Assembly (NCBI GenBank): GCA_938007995.1
Contig: CALLLW010000014.1
Location: forward strand, 1-48,810
DNA length: 48,810 nt
Direction: 5' to 3'
Source: an uncultured Granulosicoccaceae bacterium
GTDB taxonomy: Bacteria > Pseudomonadota > Gammaproteobacteria > Granulosicoccales > Granulosicoccaceae
Shown here one piece after another: positions 9,690 to 18,877 of this stretch (position 1 is the stretch's first letter; each line of letters starts with the position of its first letter). Under the pieces are notes generated by a model. It did not search any database. It was not told the origin of the DNA and saw only the letters and a program-made list of their open reading frames with translations. Made by a program: the position numbers and the translations under genes.

Positions 9690-12200
9690 CTATGCGCTGA
9701 TCTTTTCAGAGCTGTCGTCGTCTGACTTTGCTTCTTCAGTACTGCCAGCTGCATCTGCCTTTTTTGCACTGGCTTTTTTCTTTGCGCTGGCCTTCTTTTT
9801 GGCAGAAGCTTTTTTCTTTGAAGCCTTCTTCTTTGATGTCTTCTTTTTAGCGGTAGACTTTTTCTTGGCGGCAGCTTTTTTAGCGGCAGCTTTCTTTTTG
9901 CCCCAACCGCGTTTCTCAGGTGCTTCGTCGATCAGTTTTTTTGCAGTCGCAAAATCAATCTCGAGTGGTGCTTCTTTTTGCTCTTTGGTGAGCTTGGCAT
10001 TCTTGCTGCCGTTAGTCAGGTAAGGCCCCCAGCGTCCGTTATGGATCTGGATTTCCGGGTCTTCATCAAACACTTTAACGACTTTGTTCGCATCTGCTTC
10101 TTTTTTCTCGGCGACTATTTCCAGTGCGCGTTCAAGCGTAATGGTATACGGATCGTCTTCTTTTATAGAGGCGTATTTGCTGTCGTACTTTACGTAAGGA
10201 CCAAATCGGCCTATGGCTACCGTCACTTTTTCACCTTCCGGGGTTTCACCCAGATGACGAGGCAACTGGAATAGCACCATGGCCTCTTCAAAGGTGATCT
10301 TGTCCATCTTTTGCCCAGGCCTTAAGCCTGCAAATTTGGGCTTTTCTTCGTCTTCCTTAGTGCCTATCTGTACAAACGCGCCAAAGCGTCCGATGCGCAC
10401 AGTGACCGGCTTGCCTGATTCGGGATCAGTACCAAGATCTCGTGATTGCACGGCTTCTTCACGAGTGACATTTTCTTCTTTGTCCTGCACCTGGGCGTTG
10501 AACGGGTCCCAGAAGTCTTTCATCAACGGTACCCATTCTTTCTCACCGCGTGACACGGCATCGAGCTCGTCTTCAAGGTTGGCGGTGAAGTCGTAATCAA
10601 CGTACTTGGTAAAGTGTTTCGATAAAAACTTGTTGACCACACTGCCGACATCAGTTGGAGTGAAACGGCGCGCATCCATCTCTACATACTCACGATTTTG
10701 TAGCGTGGAAATAATGCTTGCATAGGTTGAAGGTCGGCCAATACCGTGTTCTTCAAGTGCTTTTACCAGTGAGGCTTCCGTGTAGCGTGGCGGTGGCTCA
10801 GTGAAGTGCTGTGTCATGTTGGCTTCATTGAAGTCAAGCACGTCGCCTTTGTTCAGTTCCGGCAGTCGCTTTTCATCGCCGTCATTTTTCTTATCGTCTT
10901 CATCTTCCAGATACACTTTCATAAAGCCTGGAAACTTAACCGTTGAACCACTGGCTCTGAAAACATTGTCTTCACTGCCGCAGGTAAACTCTACAGATAC
11001 CTGATCCATGGTTGCATGGATCATCTGGCAAGCCATCGTGCGCTTCCAGATCAGGGAGTAGAGTTTATATTCATCCGGCTTAAGTGCTGATTTAATACTT
11101 TCAGGCGTTTTTGACGCGTTGGTAATGCGGACCGCTTCGTGCGCTTCCTGTGCGTTTTTCGATTTATTTTTGTACACATGTGGTGTGTCCGGCAGATAAT
11201 CGGTGCCGTATTGTTTTTCTACCTGGCCACGAATATCTGCCACTGCATCTTTTGAAAGACTGACTGAGTCAGTACGCATGTAGGTGATAAGACCTTCTGC
11301 ACCACCACCGGTATCAATACCTTCATAAAGTTTCTGTGCAGTACGCATGGTGCGCTGTGCCGAGAAGCCGAGTTTTCTGACCCCTTCCTGCTGCAGTGTT
11401 GATGTGGTGAACGGCGCAACCGGATTACGCTTGCGTTGCTTTTTCTCAACCATTGAGACGGTCAGCTTACCGTTGGCGGCTGTCTCTAAAAGAGTTTTAA
11501 CTTCCGCAGCGTGCTCACCGTTGGTGATGGTGAACTGCTTGAACTTTTCACCTTCCAGTGTGTAGAGCCTTGCTGCAAACTCGGTTTTGTCTTTAACCAG
11601 ATCGGTAGTGACACTCCAGTACTCCTCAGGAATGAAACGGTCAATCTCTTCTTCGCGCTCAACAATCATACGCAGTGCCGGGCTCTGTACCCGACCGGCA
11701 GACAAGCCTCGGCTGATCTTTTTCCACAACAGGGGTGACAGGTTAAAGCCAACCAGATAATCCAGTGCGCGCCGGGCCTGTTGTGCGTTGACCAGATCGA
11801 AAGACAGTTCACGCGGGTTGGCCACAGCATCTTTTACAGCACTTTTCGTGATCTCGTGAAAGACCACGCGCTTGACCTCTTTGTCTTTCAGCAGTCCTTT
11901 CTCTTCCAGTAACTCAACCAGATGCCATGAGATGGCCTCGCCTTCGCGATCCGGGTCAGTTGCGAGCAACAGTCTGTCAGCTTTCTTCAGCGCTTTGATG
12001 ATCGCATTGACGTGTTTTTCATTGCGTTCGATCGACTGATACTTCATTTGAAAGCCGGATTCAGTATCCACCGCACCTTCTTTCGGGACCAGATCGCGAA
12101 CGTGTCCATAGGACGCGAGCACCTCGTAGTCTTTGCCAAGGTACTTTTTAATCGTCTTGCCCTTGGCCGGGGACTCGACGATGATTAGATTTGTACTCAT
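9690..12200 (-). CDS. topA: DNA topoisomerase I with C-terminal repeats and lysine-rich tail
   Basis: A type IA topoisomerase that relaxes negative supercoils. The frame opens at a TTG further upstream, but the ATG at 12200 begins the conserved N-terminus (IVESPAKGKTIKKYLG), giving 836 aa. The toprim acidic motif DPDREGEA is followed by the catalytic tyrosine in ITYMRTDS, Tyr307 in this numbering. The C-terminus lacks E. coli-type Cys4 zinc ribbons. It carries several Topo_C repeats (RIGRFGAFVQ, AIGRFGPYVKY, HNGRWGPYLTN), then a strongly basic tail from about residue 765 made of KKKASAKKKAS-like repeats, then an acidic end. The tail probably binds DNA non-specifically. It precedes tsaC and hemF on the same strand. 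Confidence 0.95.
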   Translation of the reverse strand: MSTNLIIVESPAKGKTIKKYLGKDYEVLASYGHVRDLVPKEGAVDTESGFQMKYQSIERNEKHVNAIIKALKKADRLLLATDPDREGEAISWHLVELLEEKGLLKDKEVKRVVFHEITKSAVKDAVANPRELSFDLVNAQQARRALDYLVGFNLSPLLWKKISRGLSAGRVQSPALRMIVEREEEIDRFIPEEYWSVTTDLVKDKTEFAARLYTLEGEKFKQFTITNGEHAAEVKTLLETAANGKLTVSMVEKKQRKRNPVAPFTTSTLQQEGVRKLGFSAQRTMRTAQKLYEGIDTGGGAEGLITYMRTDSVSLSKDAVADIRGQVEKQYGTDYLPDTPHVYKNKSKNAQEAHEAVRITNASKTPESIKSALKPDEYKLYSLIWKRTMACQMIHATMDQVSVEFTCGSEDNVFRASGSTVKFPGFMKVYLEDEDDKKNDGDEKRLPELNKGDVLDFNEANMTQHFTEPPPRYTEASLVKALEEHGIGRPSTYASIISTLQNREYVEMDARRFTPTDVGSVVNKFLSKHFTKYVDYDFTANLEDELDAVSRGEKEWVPLMKDFWDPFNAQVQDKEENVTREEAVQSRDLGTDPESGKPVTVRIGRFGAFVQIGTKEDEEKPKFAGLRPGQKMDKITFEEAMVLFQLPRHLGETPEGEKVTVAIGRFGPYVKYDSKYASIKEDDPYTITLERALEIVAEKKEADANKVVKVFDEDPEIQIHNGRWGPYLTNGSKNAKLTKEQKEAPLEIDFATAKKLIDEAPEKRGWGKKKAAAKKAAAKKKSTAKKKTSKKKASKKKASAKKKASAKKKASAKKADAAGSTEEAKSDDDSSEKISA

Positions 12201-12474
12201 TAAAGTAAACGCAATGTTTGGTTTCGGGAAATGTCTGGTTGTTTGTAGCAGCCGCAACGAAGATCTGCGCGACTTTTTTGTCTTTTACCAGCGGTCAGCG
12301 TGGTGCATCTCGGATGCCAGCCACAGGCTTTTAAACTATTTCTGCCTGCAGCGCCAGTGCGGGCCACCATAACAGCTTTTTCAATTAATGTTCTCGGTCA
12401 ACTGCTCAGGTGCGGTTGAGAATTGCATAAGTTATTAAAAATAATGATTTTATTGTGATTTTTTTAACGAGTTG

Positions 12475-13602
12475 TCAGGGAGAGTTGCGGGCGAACTTGC
12501 CGCCGGATACCGTTTTGATCTGGCCTTGAAGTTCAAGGTCGGTTGTTATTCGAGTGACGGTAACAATATCAAAGCCGCTACGTTCGCTAAGATCATCCAG
12601 AGACATGGAATCGTGACCCAGCGCTTCCAGCAGTTGCAAAGATTGCTGATCCAGAGGCGTGTTGTTATTGCCTGGCACGGCTGCGGCGGGTTGTTCGCCA
12701 GAGGCAAAGTCAACTTTGGCTGGCAGTAACGGGGCGATGACCTCAAGGATGTCAGCGACACTTTCTACCAGTGTGGCGCCGTTTTTGAGTAGCGCATGGC
12801 AGCCCCGGCTTTGCGGATTATCGATATTACCGGGTATGGCAAACACCTCGCGTGCCTGTGAGGTGGCGTGCGCTGCTGTGGTCAGGGTGCCGCTTTTTAC
12901 GGTGGCTTCAACCACCAGTGTGCCGTAGCACAGGCCGCTGATGATCCGGTTGCGGCGCGGAAAGAACCCTGCATGCGGGTTAGTGCCAATCGGGAACTCT
13001 GAAATGATTGCTGACTCTGCGGCGATTTCCTGTGCCAGCTGCTGATGTTTGGCCGGGTACACCCGGTCGAGACCGGTGGCGGTCACAGCGATGGTGTAGC
13101 CGCCGGCTGACAAAGCGCCGCGATGCGCGCAGCCATCAATGCCCAGTGCCAGGCCGCTGGTAATAGTGATGCCCATGCCGGCCAGCTGGCTGGCAAACTC
13201 AAACGCGTGTTTTTCTGCACTGTGGCCGGGCTTTCTGCTGCCCACAATGGCCAGCTGCGGTGTACGCAGCACATCGGGATCTCCTCTGACATACAGCACC
13301 AGAGGCGGATCGGCGATTTCTTTCAGGCGCGCCGGGTACTGCGGAGAGTCGCGGGTGATGATTGAGCGGTCGGCAGCGCTGTTCATCCAGTCGATATCTG
13401 CCTGCATGGCAGCGTCATCAACAGCACGCATGGCATTGACGATTTTTTCTGACAGACCAGCCTGTGTGAGCTTGCTGTTGGAGGCCCCGAGAATAGCGTC
13501 TATGGTGCCGAATGATTCGAGCAGACGACGCAGCAAGCCGGGGCCGAGCCCCTGGGTGTGGACCAGCGTTAACCAAGGAGAAAGAGAGTGATCAGCAGCC
13601 AT
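12475..13602 (-). CDS. dprA: DNA processing protein DprA (Smf)
   Basis: A 375-aa protein that loads RecA onto incoming single-stranded DNA in natural transformation. The Rossmann-like core has GSRKPGHSAEKHAFE, SGLALGIDGCAHRGAL, the conserved FPRRNRIISGL and the VEATVKSGTLTTA segments. A C-terminal winged-helix domain (about 310-375) follows. N-terminal SAM-like helices occupy about 1-60. It lies upstream of topA on the same strand with a 274-base gap; the smg gene often found here is absent. The bidirectional terminator at 13778-13806 separates it from tsaP. With TsaP nearby it fits a competence and type IV pilus context, although conservation alone also explains the position. Confidence 0.93.
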   Translation of the reverse strand: MAADHSLSPWLTLVHTQGLGPGLLRRLLESFGTIDAILGASNSKLTQAGLSEKIVNAMRAVDDAAMQADIDWMNSAADRSIITRDSPQYPARLKEIADPPLVLYVRGDPDVLRTPQLAIVGSRKPGHSAEKHAFEFASQLAGMGITITSGLALGIDGCAHRGALSAGGYTIAVTATGLDRVYPAKHQQLAQEIAAESAIISEFPIGTNPHAGFFPRRNRIISGLCYGTLVVEATVKSGTLTTAAHATSQAREVFAIPGNIDNPQSRGCHALLKNGATLVESVADILEVIAPLLPAKVDFASGEQPAAAVPGNNNTPLDQQSLQLLEALGHDSMSLDDLSERSGFDIVTVTRITTDLELQGQIKTVSGGKFARNSP

Positions 13603-13777
13603 GGGGCGGTTCCATGGCAGCCTGGAATTTGCGCTTTGCAGGCAACACAGCAGCCCGTCGGGAATGAACCGTCAGTGTAACTGCAGCGCTCGCACTGCTT
13701 CAAGCTATGCCGTGTTATCCGTTAAAAACGGTTGCTGGTAATAGGGTTATGGTCAAAAAAGTTTTGGCATCAGATAC

Positions 13778-13806
13778 AAAAAGACCGCGCCTGGCGCGGT
13801 CTTTTT
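13778..13806. terminator. Bidirectional intrinsic terminator between tsaP and dprA
   Basis: A GC-rich stem (GACCGCGC at 13783-13790 with its complement at 13794-13801) is flanked by five A on one side and five T on the other. It lies 47 bases after the tsaP stop on the minus strand, so it ends tsaP transcription before dprA. Confidence 0.85.
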
Positions 13807-13852
13807 ATATTCAAGCCTGCCGGCACGGATTGCCGGCGGGTACCGTCAGCGC

Positions 13853-15067
13853 TTAAAGCTGACTGGCTGTGCTGACTACTTTGTCGTAGAGCTTCACTTC
13901 TCTTGTAGAAGACATAATCAACGCGTAGCTCAGATTGTCAAAAGCGCGGAACACCATAACAACGCCGGACTCATCACCCTCAACCGTGAAGAATTCGCTA
14001 CGGCTCTGATCGATTTCGTCGCGAATCACCCGATCATTGGTTTTCACAGCGAAAGTGTCGCCGGCCTGAACGCCGTCGTTTGCGCCAAGATTAAGCACAA
14101 CCACCTGATTCCGGCCCGCGCGGGATACCGCTTCAACCAGTGAGATGATCTTGCCCGGTGTATTGGTGGTGGCGGCACGTGGCTGATACGAAGAAGGCGC
14201 AGGTGCATCTGCTGACAGCAGTCGATCACCCTTGAGTGTTTCGCGTGTGCTGCCGGTGATTACCAGCTTGCTCGGATCACCACCTGATACCAGGCTGGCG
14301 TTCGATACATGGATTGCCTCGAAACCAAAGAACTCTTCAGTATCAGGATCAACCAGTCGCTTGCCGGGTCGGTAGATACTGAATCTGGAACCTGCGATAT
14401 CACCACGAGCGAAGATATGAACGCCCTCGGTAGCAATCAGGTGACCTTCTTCTGTGGCCGCAACGTACGGCGCGCCGGTGATGTCGTCCTGACTGACAAC
14501 CAGTGGTTTGACCAGGAACTGTTCAATCACTTCACTCGAAATGGAACCCACCGGAGTTGATGCCGGGCTTGACGCACGGATCAGCTGCAAGCGCGGGCTA
14601 CCTTCAACGTAAACCAGAGCGATACGGTCACCCGGGTAGATCAGATGCGGGTTCTGAATGTGCTGATTAACCTGCCAGATTTCCGGCCAGAGCCAGGGTC
14701 GGCTTAAAAATCTGCCTGAAATATCCCACAGCGTGTCGCCTTTGACCACTGTGTACTCTTGCGGCGCATCGCCGCGAATTGATCGCGCAGCCAGCTTTCG
14801 CAGCGCTACTTTTCGTTGTTTGCCGGCAGCAATTGCACCCTGTGGGCTGATCAGTGGTTCCGAACCTGCGGCTGCCTGCATCTCACGTGCTGCAACGGCT
14901 TGCCAGTCCTGACTTTCCGATACGTCTGTCAGTAGTGGGTCAGAGGTAATTCCCTGATGTGCCGGCCCGCTGGCACACGCGCTGGCCAGCAGGGCAATGC
15001 CAAAGCTGAACGCGAGTTTGGCAGTGCGGGCGGAAGTTTCATTTCTCAGCGTTTTTTTGAAAGTCAT
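13853..15067 (-). CDS. tsaP: LysM-domain lipoprotein, type IV pilus secretin-associated TsaP
   Basis: The frame is open upstream, but ATG at 15067 gives a 404-aa precursor with a basic N-terminus, hydrophobic helix and a lipobox-like LASAC ending at Cys31. A LysM domain at about 104-152 (YTVVKGDTLWDISGRF to IYPGDRIALV) should bind peptidoglycan. The C-terminal part (about 230-404) fits the FlgT-like domain seen in TsaP. In Pseudomonas, tsaP (PA0020) sits between def and dprA, exactly as here. The protein is therefore inferred to anchor the PilQ secretin to peptidoglycan. No pil genes are in this window. Transcribed divergently from def. Confidence 0.82.
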   Translation of the reverse strand: MTFKKTLRNETSARTAKLAFSFGIALLASACASGPAHQGITSDPLLTDVSESQDWQAVAAREMQAAAGSEPLISPQGAIAAGKQRKVALRKLAARSIRGDAPQEYTVVKGDTLWDISGRFLSRPWLWPEIWQVNQHIQNPHLIYPGDRIALVYVEGSPRLQLIRASSPASTPVGSISSEVIEQFLVKPLVVSQDDITGAPYVAATEEGHLIATEGVHIFARGDIAGSRFSIYRPGKRLVDPDTEEFFGFEAIHVSNASLVSGGDPSKLVITGSTRETLKGDRLLSADAPAPSSYQPRAATTNTPGKIISLVEAVSRAGRNQVVVLNLGANDGVQAGDTFAVKTNDRVIRDEIDQSRSEFFTVEGDESGVVMVFRAFDNLSYALIMSSTREVKLYDKVVSTASQL

Positions 15068-15438
15068 GGTAATCCGTGTAGCTGTTCTGACCGGCGTTGT
15101 ACCGGTAATTTCACATGCAGGCGCAAGCGACGCAGGTGTAGGCGGTAGAAACAAATCAAAAAGAATGCCAAGCCATGCCGTCAGGCCGGTTTTTTTTTAA
15201 AATAATTTTGCAAGGCCTGGTCATTACCTGGGTGCGGAACCGCAGGTCACGGCGCTCATGGTGTGATGCGGTCGGTGGTGCCCCTTGCAGGCGCGAAGCC
15301 TGAATGCCAGACGAGAGTCAAGGGGTATGTCGGAACAAAGTCGATTTTTAGATCAGGAAAAAATCGCACCATCACTTTGATATGTGCTGCCGACTGCTTA
15401 CACTACGCATCCGGCAATACAGTGCACAATCCCCTCAC
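15068..15438. other. Divergent tsaP/def promoter region
   Basis: About 370 bases between the two start codons. It contains a run of nine T near 15190 followed by an A+T-rich patch, and the likely def promoter at 15377-15404. No convincing promoter for tsaP was found. Confidence 0.5.
15377..15404 (+). promoter_or_regulatory. Probable sigma-70 promoter of def
   Basis: TTGATA (15377-15382) and TACACT (15399-15404) are separated by 16 bases. Transcription would start about 28 bases before the def ATG. The def start has no clear Shine-Dalgarno, so a short leader is plausible. Confidence 0.5.
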
Positions 15439-15936
15439 ATGGCTGAGCTCGATATTTTAATTTTCCCGGACGACCGTCTGCGACGTGTCGCCAGCAAAGT
15501 CGATGACATCACCGACGAAAGGCGGGCTTTAGTCAGCAACATGCTTGAAACCATGTATGCGGCGCCCGGCATTGGTCTGGCTGCAACCCAGATCAATGTG
15601 CACGAGCGTATTGTGGTGGTGGATGTTTCTGAAAAAGGCAATGAGCCATTGGTGCTGATCAACCCCGAAATTGTTGCAGTAGAAGGTCGCGCACGGCACG
15701 AAGAAGGCTGCCTGTCGATTCCGGGAGTCTACGAGCAGGTTGAGCGCGATGAACATATTAAGTTCGCAGCGATCGACATTGACGGCAACCCGTATGAAAT
15801 GGAGGCCGAAGGATTACTGGCGGTTTGTGTGCAGCACGAAATTGATCATCTCGATGGCAAGCTGTTTGTTGATTATTTGTCTGCGCTGAAGAAGCGGCGT
15901 ATCAAAAAGAAGATGCTTAAACACGAAAAAGAGTAG
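15439..15936 (+). CDS. def: Peptide deformylase
   Basis: A 165-aa metalloenzyme that removes the formyl group from nascent proteins. The frame extends upstream, but the ATG at 15439 gives the standard N-terminus ([15 protein letters not shown]). All three family motifs are intact: GIGLAATQ at 44-51, EEGCLS at 88-93 with metal ligand Cys91, and HEIDH at 133-137 with two His ligands and the catalytic Glu. The C-terminus is basic ([15 protein letters not shown]). It is followed by fmt, the enzyme that adds the formyl group, as in most bacteria. Confidence 0.96.
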   Translation: MAELDILIFPDDRLRRVASKVDDITDERRALVSNMLETMYAAPGIGLAATQINVHERIVVVDVSEKGNEPLVLINPEIVAVEGRARHEEGCLSIPGVYEQVERDEHIKFAAIDIDGNPYEMEAEGLLAVCVQHEIDHLDGKLFVDYLSALKKRRIKKKMLKHEKE

Positions 15937-16043
15937 AGCGGCAAACTATCGCGATTGCTGGTGACTTTATTCAGTTAACCTCAGCTCCCTTGTCTCGGTG
16001 TTTACGGCGTACAACAAGTAAGCGTTCTGCTTACGGTAGAAAA

Positions 16044-17003
16044 ATGAAGCCAGAAGATTTTCGAATTGTTTATGCAGGTACACCTGACTTTGCCGTGCCG
16101 GCGTTGTCAGCACTGATTGATGCAGGCTATAACGTGGCGGCTGTTTATACGCAGCCGGACAGACCCGCAGGGCGTGGCCGTAAACTGCAAATGAGTCCGG
16201 TGAAGACGCTGGCGATGGAGCACAACATCGTCGTTGAGCAGCCTCAAAGTATGCGTGCGGACGGGCAGCTAGAGCGGTTGCGAGAATTTAAGCCGGATTT
16301 GGTGGTGGTGGCAGCTTTTGGTCAGATTCTGCCAATTGAAATACTCAATGCACCACAACATGGCTGCATTAATATTCATGCGTCGTTGCTGCCGCGATGG
16401 CGAGGTGCTGCACCGATTCAGCGTGCGATTGAACACGGAGATGAAAAATCCGGTGTCACGATCATGCAAATGGCAGAAGGACTGGACACGGGTGACATGC
16501 TGTTTACAGCCGAATGCGACATCACTGAAACTACCACAGCAGCAGAGTTACATGACACGCTCGCCGTGTTGGGTGGTGAGGCGTTAATGCAAACACTCAA
16601 GCTGCTGCACGCTAATCAGCTAAACCCGCAGGTGCAGTCTGAAGCAGACACTTGCTATGCGCGCAAGATAGAAAAGTCTGAAGCAGTGATAAACTGGCGG
16701 CGCCCGGCAACTGAAATACATAAACAAGTCTGCGCTTTTAACAGCTGGCCGGTTGCCCAGACTGTGCTTGAAGGTGAGACAATCAGGATTTGGCAATCAG
16801 CAGTTGCAGCAAATGACACTACCGCAAAGCCCATCGATAACAGGCAACCGGGGCAGGTAGTGTCTGCTGAAGGTACAATTGATGTCGCCACTGCAGACGG
16901 GGTGCTGCAAATTCTAAAGGTACAACCACCGGGGAAAAAAGCCATGCCGGTTGTTGACTTCCTTAACAGTCGCACTATTCCCGCGGGCATATCGCTTGGC
17001 TGA
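16044..17003 (+). CDS. fmt: Methionyl-tRNA formyltransferase
   Basis: A 319-aa enzyme that formylates Met-tRNA-fMet using 10-formyl-THF. The frame is open from a TTG at 15990, but ATG at 16044 gives the standard N-terminus leading to VYAGTPDFAVPALSAL. The catalytic region contains INIHASLLPRWRGAAPIQ (Asn and His of the active site) and later the LDTGDML signature; a C-terminal OB-like domain follows from about 205. It lies 107 bases downstream of def and overlaps the start of rsmB, so def-fmt-rsmB are probably one transcript. Confidence 0.96.
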   Translation: MKPEDFRIVYAGTPDFAVPALSALIDAGYNVAAVYTQPDRPAGRGRKLQMSPVKTLAMEHNIVVEQPQSMRADGQLERLREFKPDLVVVAAFGQILPIEILNAPQHGCINIHASLLPRWRGAAPIQRAIEHGDEKSGVTIMQMAEGLDTGDMLFTAECDITETTTAAELHDTLAVLGGEALMQTLKLLHANQLNPQVQSEADTCYARKIEKSEAVINWRRPATEIHKQVCAFNSWPVAQTVLEGETIRIWQSAVAANDTTAKPIDNRQPGQVVSAEGTIDVATADGVLQILKVQPPGKKAMPVVDFLNSRTIPAGISLG

Positions 17004-18309
17004 CGTCAACGTACGAAAGCAGGCAGTGAAACTTTTAACGTCTGTTGTTCGAGATGGCAAGTCTCTCTCTGCACTGTTGCCATCGGCTCAAATGCAGCTG
17101 GAAGCACGCGAAGCATCATTGTTGCAGGAGCTGGTATTCGGCGTCTGCCGCAATTACGGCAAGCTTGATGTGATTGTCGGTGAGTTGGTAAAAAAGCCGT
17201 TGCGTAACAAAGATACCGATGTACGTAGCCTGTTGTGGCTTGCCGTCTATGAAATAGCTTTTATGAGCACACCGGATTACGCAGTGACAAGCTCTTATGT
17301 TGATCTGACGGTAAAGATCAAAAAGAACTGGGCGAAAGGTCTGGTCAATGCAACACTGCGAAACTTTTTACGCAGGCACGATGAGTTACTGCAAATCGCC
17401 GCAGATAAGTGTCAGTACTCATTGCCTGACTGGATAGAACAACGAATCACCAAAGACTGGCCCGACCAGGCAAGCCAGGTGATGACCGCACTCAATACCA
17501 GAGCACCATTGACGCTGCGCGCCAACACTCAACGCACTACCCGTGAGCAACTGCAGGCTCTGTTCAGCAAGCACGGGCTAGAGTCTGAAGAATGCGAGTA
17601 TGCATCGGAGGGCTTTCGATTGATTGACGCGCCACCGGTGACATCGCTGCCTGGGTTTGGTGACGGTGATTTCTCGGTGCAGGATCAGGCAGCACAGTTT
17701 GCTGCAACGCTGGTGCAACCGATGCCTGGTGAGCTTGTTCTCGATGCCTGTGCCGCACCGGGTGGCAAAACCTGTCACTTACTGGAGCTTGAGCCGGGTA
17801 TCGACCTGCATTGTCTGGATAATGATCAAATGCGTCTTGAGCGGGTACAACAGAATCTGGATCGACTCAAGCTGACGGCGAAATTGATTTGTGCAGATGC
17901 CAACACACCGGACTGGTGGCATGGGGTGCAATACGACGCCATTCTGCTGGATGCACCCTGTTCCGCGCTCGGCGTGCTGCGGCGGCACCCGGATATCCGT
18001 CTGCTGCGCCGCGAGTCAGACATTCGCGCGTTGTCCCGGCAGCAACTTTCGCTGCTGCAAACACTGTGGCCGTTGCTGAAACCGGGCGGTAGATTGATAT
18101 ATGCGACCTGTTCTGTGTTAAAACAGGAAAACGAAGCATGTGTGAGTAAATTTCTTGTCTCGCAACCAGAGGCCAGCGAGGAGGTACTGAATGTTCCCTG
18201 GGGTATTGCCGCTTCCTGCGGGCGACAGATTCTGCCCGGGGATTTTCAATCGGACGGATTCTATTATGCCAAGCTCAACAAGCGGTTGAAGTCTGCAGGT
18301 CATGGCTGA
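16996..18309 (+). CDS. rsmB: 16S rRNA (cytosine-967-C5)-methyltransferase RsmB
   Basis: A 437-aa enzyme (also called Sun or Fmu) that methylates C967 of 16S rRNA. The frame is open from 16951, but a TTG at 16996 overlaps the fmt stop by eight bases and starts just before the NusB-like domain (about 1-130). The methyltransferase part has LDACAAPGGKTCHLLEL (SAM-binding), LDAPCSALGVLRRHPD (motif IV Cys) and YATCSVLKQENE (motif VI, catalytic Cys). The start codon is uncertain because no ATG is available near the domain start. The downstream DUF4390 gene starts inside its last eight bases, indicating translational coupling. Confidence 0.93.
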   Translation: MADVNVRKQAVKLLTSVVRDGKSLSALLPSAQMQLEAREASLLQELVFGVCRNYGKLDVIVGELVKKPLRNKDTDVRSLLWLAVYEIAFMSTPDYAVTSSYVDLTVKIKKNWAKGLVNATLRNFLRRHDELLQIAADKCQYSLPDWIEQRITKDWPDQASQVMTALNTRAPLTLRANTQRTTREQLQALFSKHGLESEECEYASEGFRLIDAPPVTSLPGFGDGDFSVQDQAAQFAATLVQPMPGELVLDACAAPGGKTCHLLELEPGIDLHCLDNDQMRLERVQQNLDRLKLTAKLICADANTPDWWHGVQYDAILLDAPCSALGVLRRHPDIRLLRRESDIRALSRQQLSLLQTLWPLLKPGGRLIYATCSVLKQENEACVSKFLVSQPEASEEVLNVPWGIAASCGRQILPGDFQSDGFYYAKLNKRLKSAGHG

Positions 18310-18877
18310 AGTTCGTACACGAAAAAATAAACCCGCCAGCCAATGGCTGTGGCTGTGGTTTGTGTGTTGCCTGACCGTCAGCAGCCACGCCGCGGGTATG
18401 CGCTTTGAAAATGCCAGTACCTATCTTGACGATGGCATCTACTACCTTGATGCCTTTGCGCGCGTCGAGCTGGGCATGGCACCGGAAGAAGCTTTAATGA
18501 ACGGGGTAGAGTTGCATTTTCTTGTTGATGTTACGGTGCTGCGCAAACGTCGCTGGTGGATCGATAAGCCTGTGGTTAAGCGCCAGCTGAGGTACAAGCT
18601 GTACTTCTATGATCTGACCCGCCATTTCAGAGTTGATAATCTGCAGACCGGAGAAAGCGAAAACTACCGCAACCTTGGCGCTGCTTTGCGTTTCCTTGGG
18701 CAAATAAATCGCTTCGCTCTGATCGAGGCCAGCAGAATCAGAAGTTCCAGATCCTATACGGCCAGTATTAATCTGTCGCTGGACAACACACGTTTGCCGG
18801 GGCCGTTAGCTGCTCAGGCTGTCGTATCGGACGACTGGAATTTACAGAGCGAGGAGTTTCAATGGTCGCTCAATTGA
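18302..18877 (+). CDS. DUF4390 domain secreted protein
   Basis: A 191-aa protein with an N-terminal hydrophobic segment (about 14-31, ending SSHAAG) that looks like a signal peptide; the remainder should be periplasmic. It matches the DUF4390 family over its length (YYLDAFARVEL, LHFLVDVTVLRKRRWW, RYKLYFYDLTRHFRV, YRNLGAALRFLG). The family has no established biochemical role but is nearly always encoded between rsmB and the NtrY-like kinase, as here. It overlaps rsmB by eight bases and the kinase gene by 16 bases. A role in sensing or delivering the kinase signal is an inference from this fixed linkage. Confidence 0.85.
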   Translation: MAEVRTRKNKPASQWLWLWFVCCLTVSSHAAGMRFENASTYLDDGIYYLDAFARVELGMAPEEALMNGVELHFLVDVTVLRKRRWWIDKPVVKRQLRYKLYFYDLTRHFRVDNLQTGESENYRNLGAALRFLGQINRFALIEASRIRSSRSYTASINLSLDNTRLPGPLAAQAVVSDDWNLQSEEFQWSLN

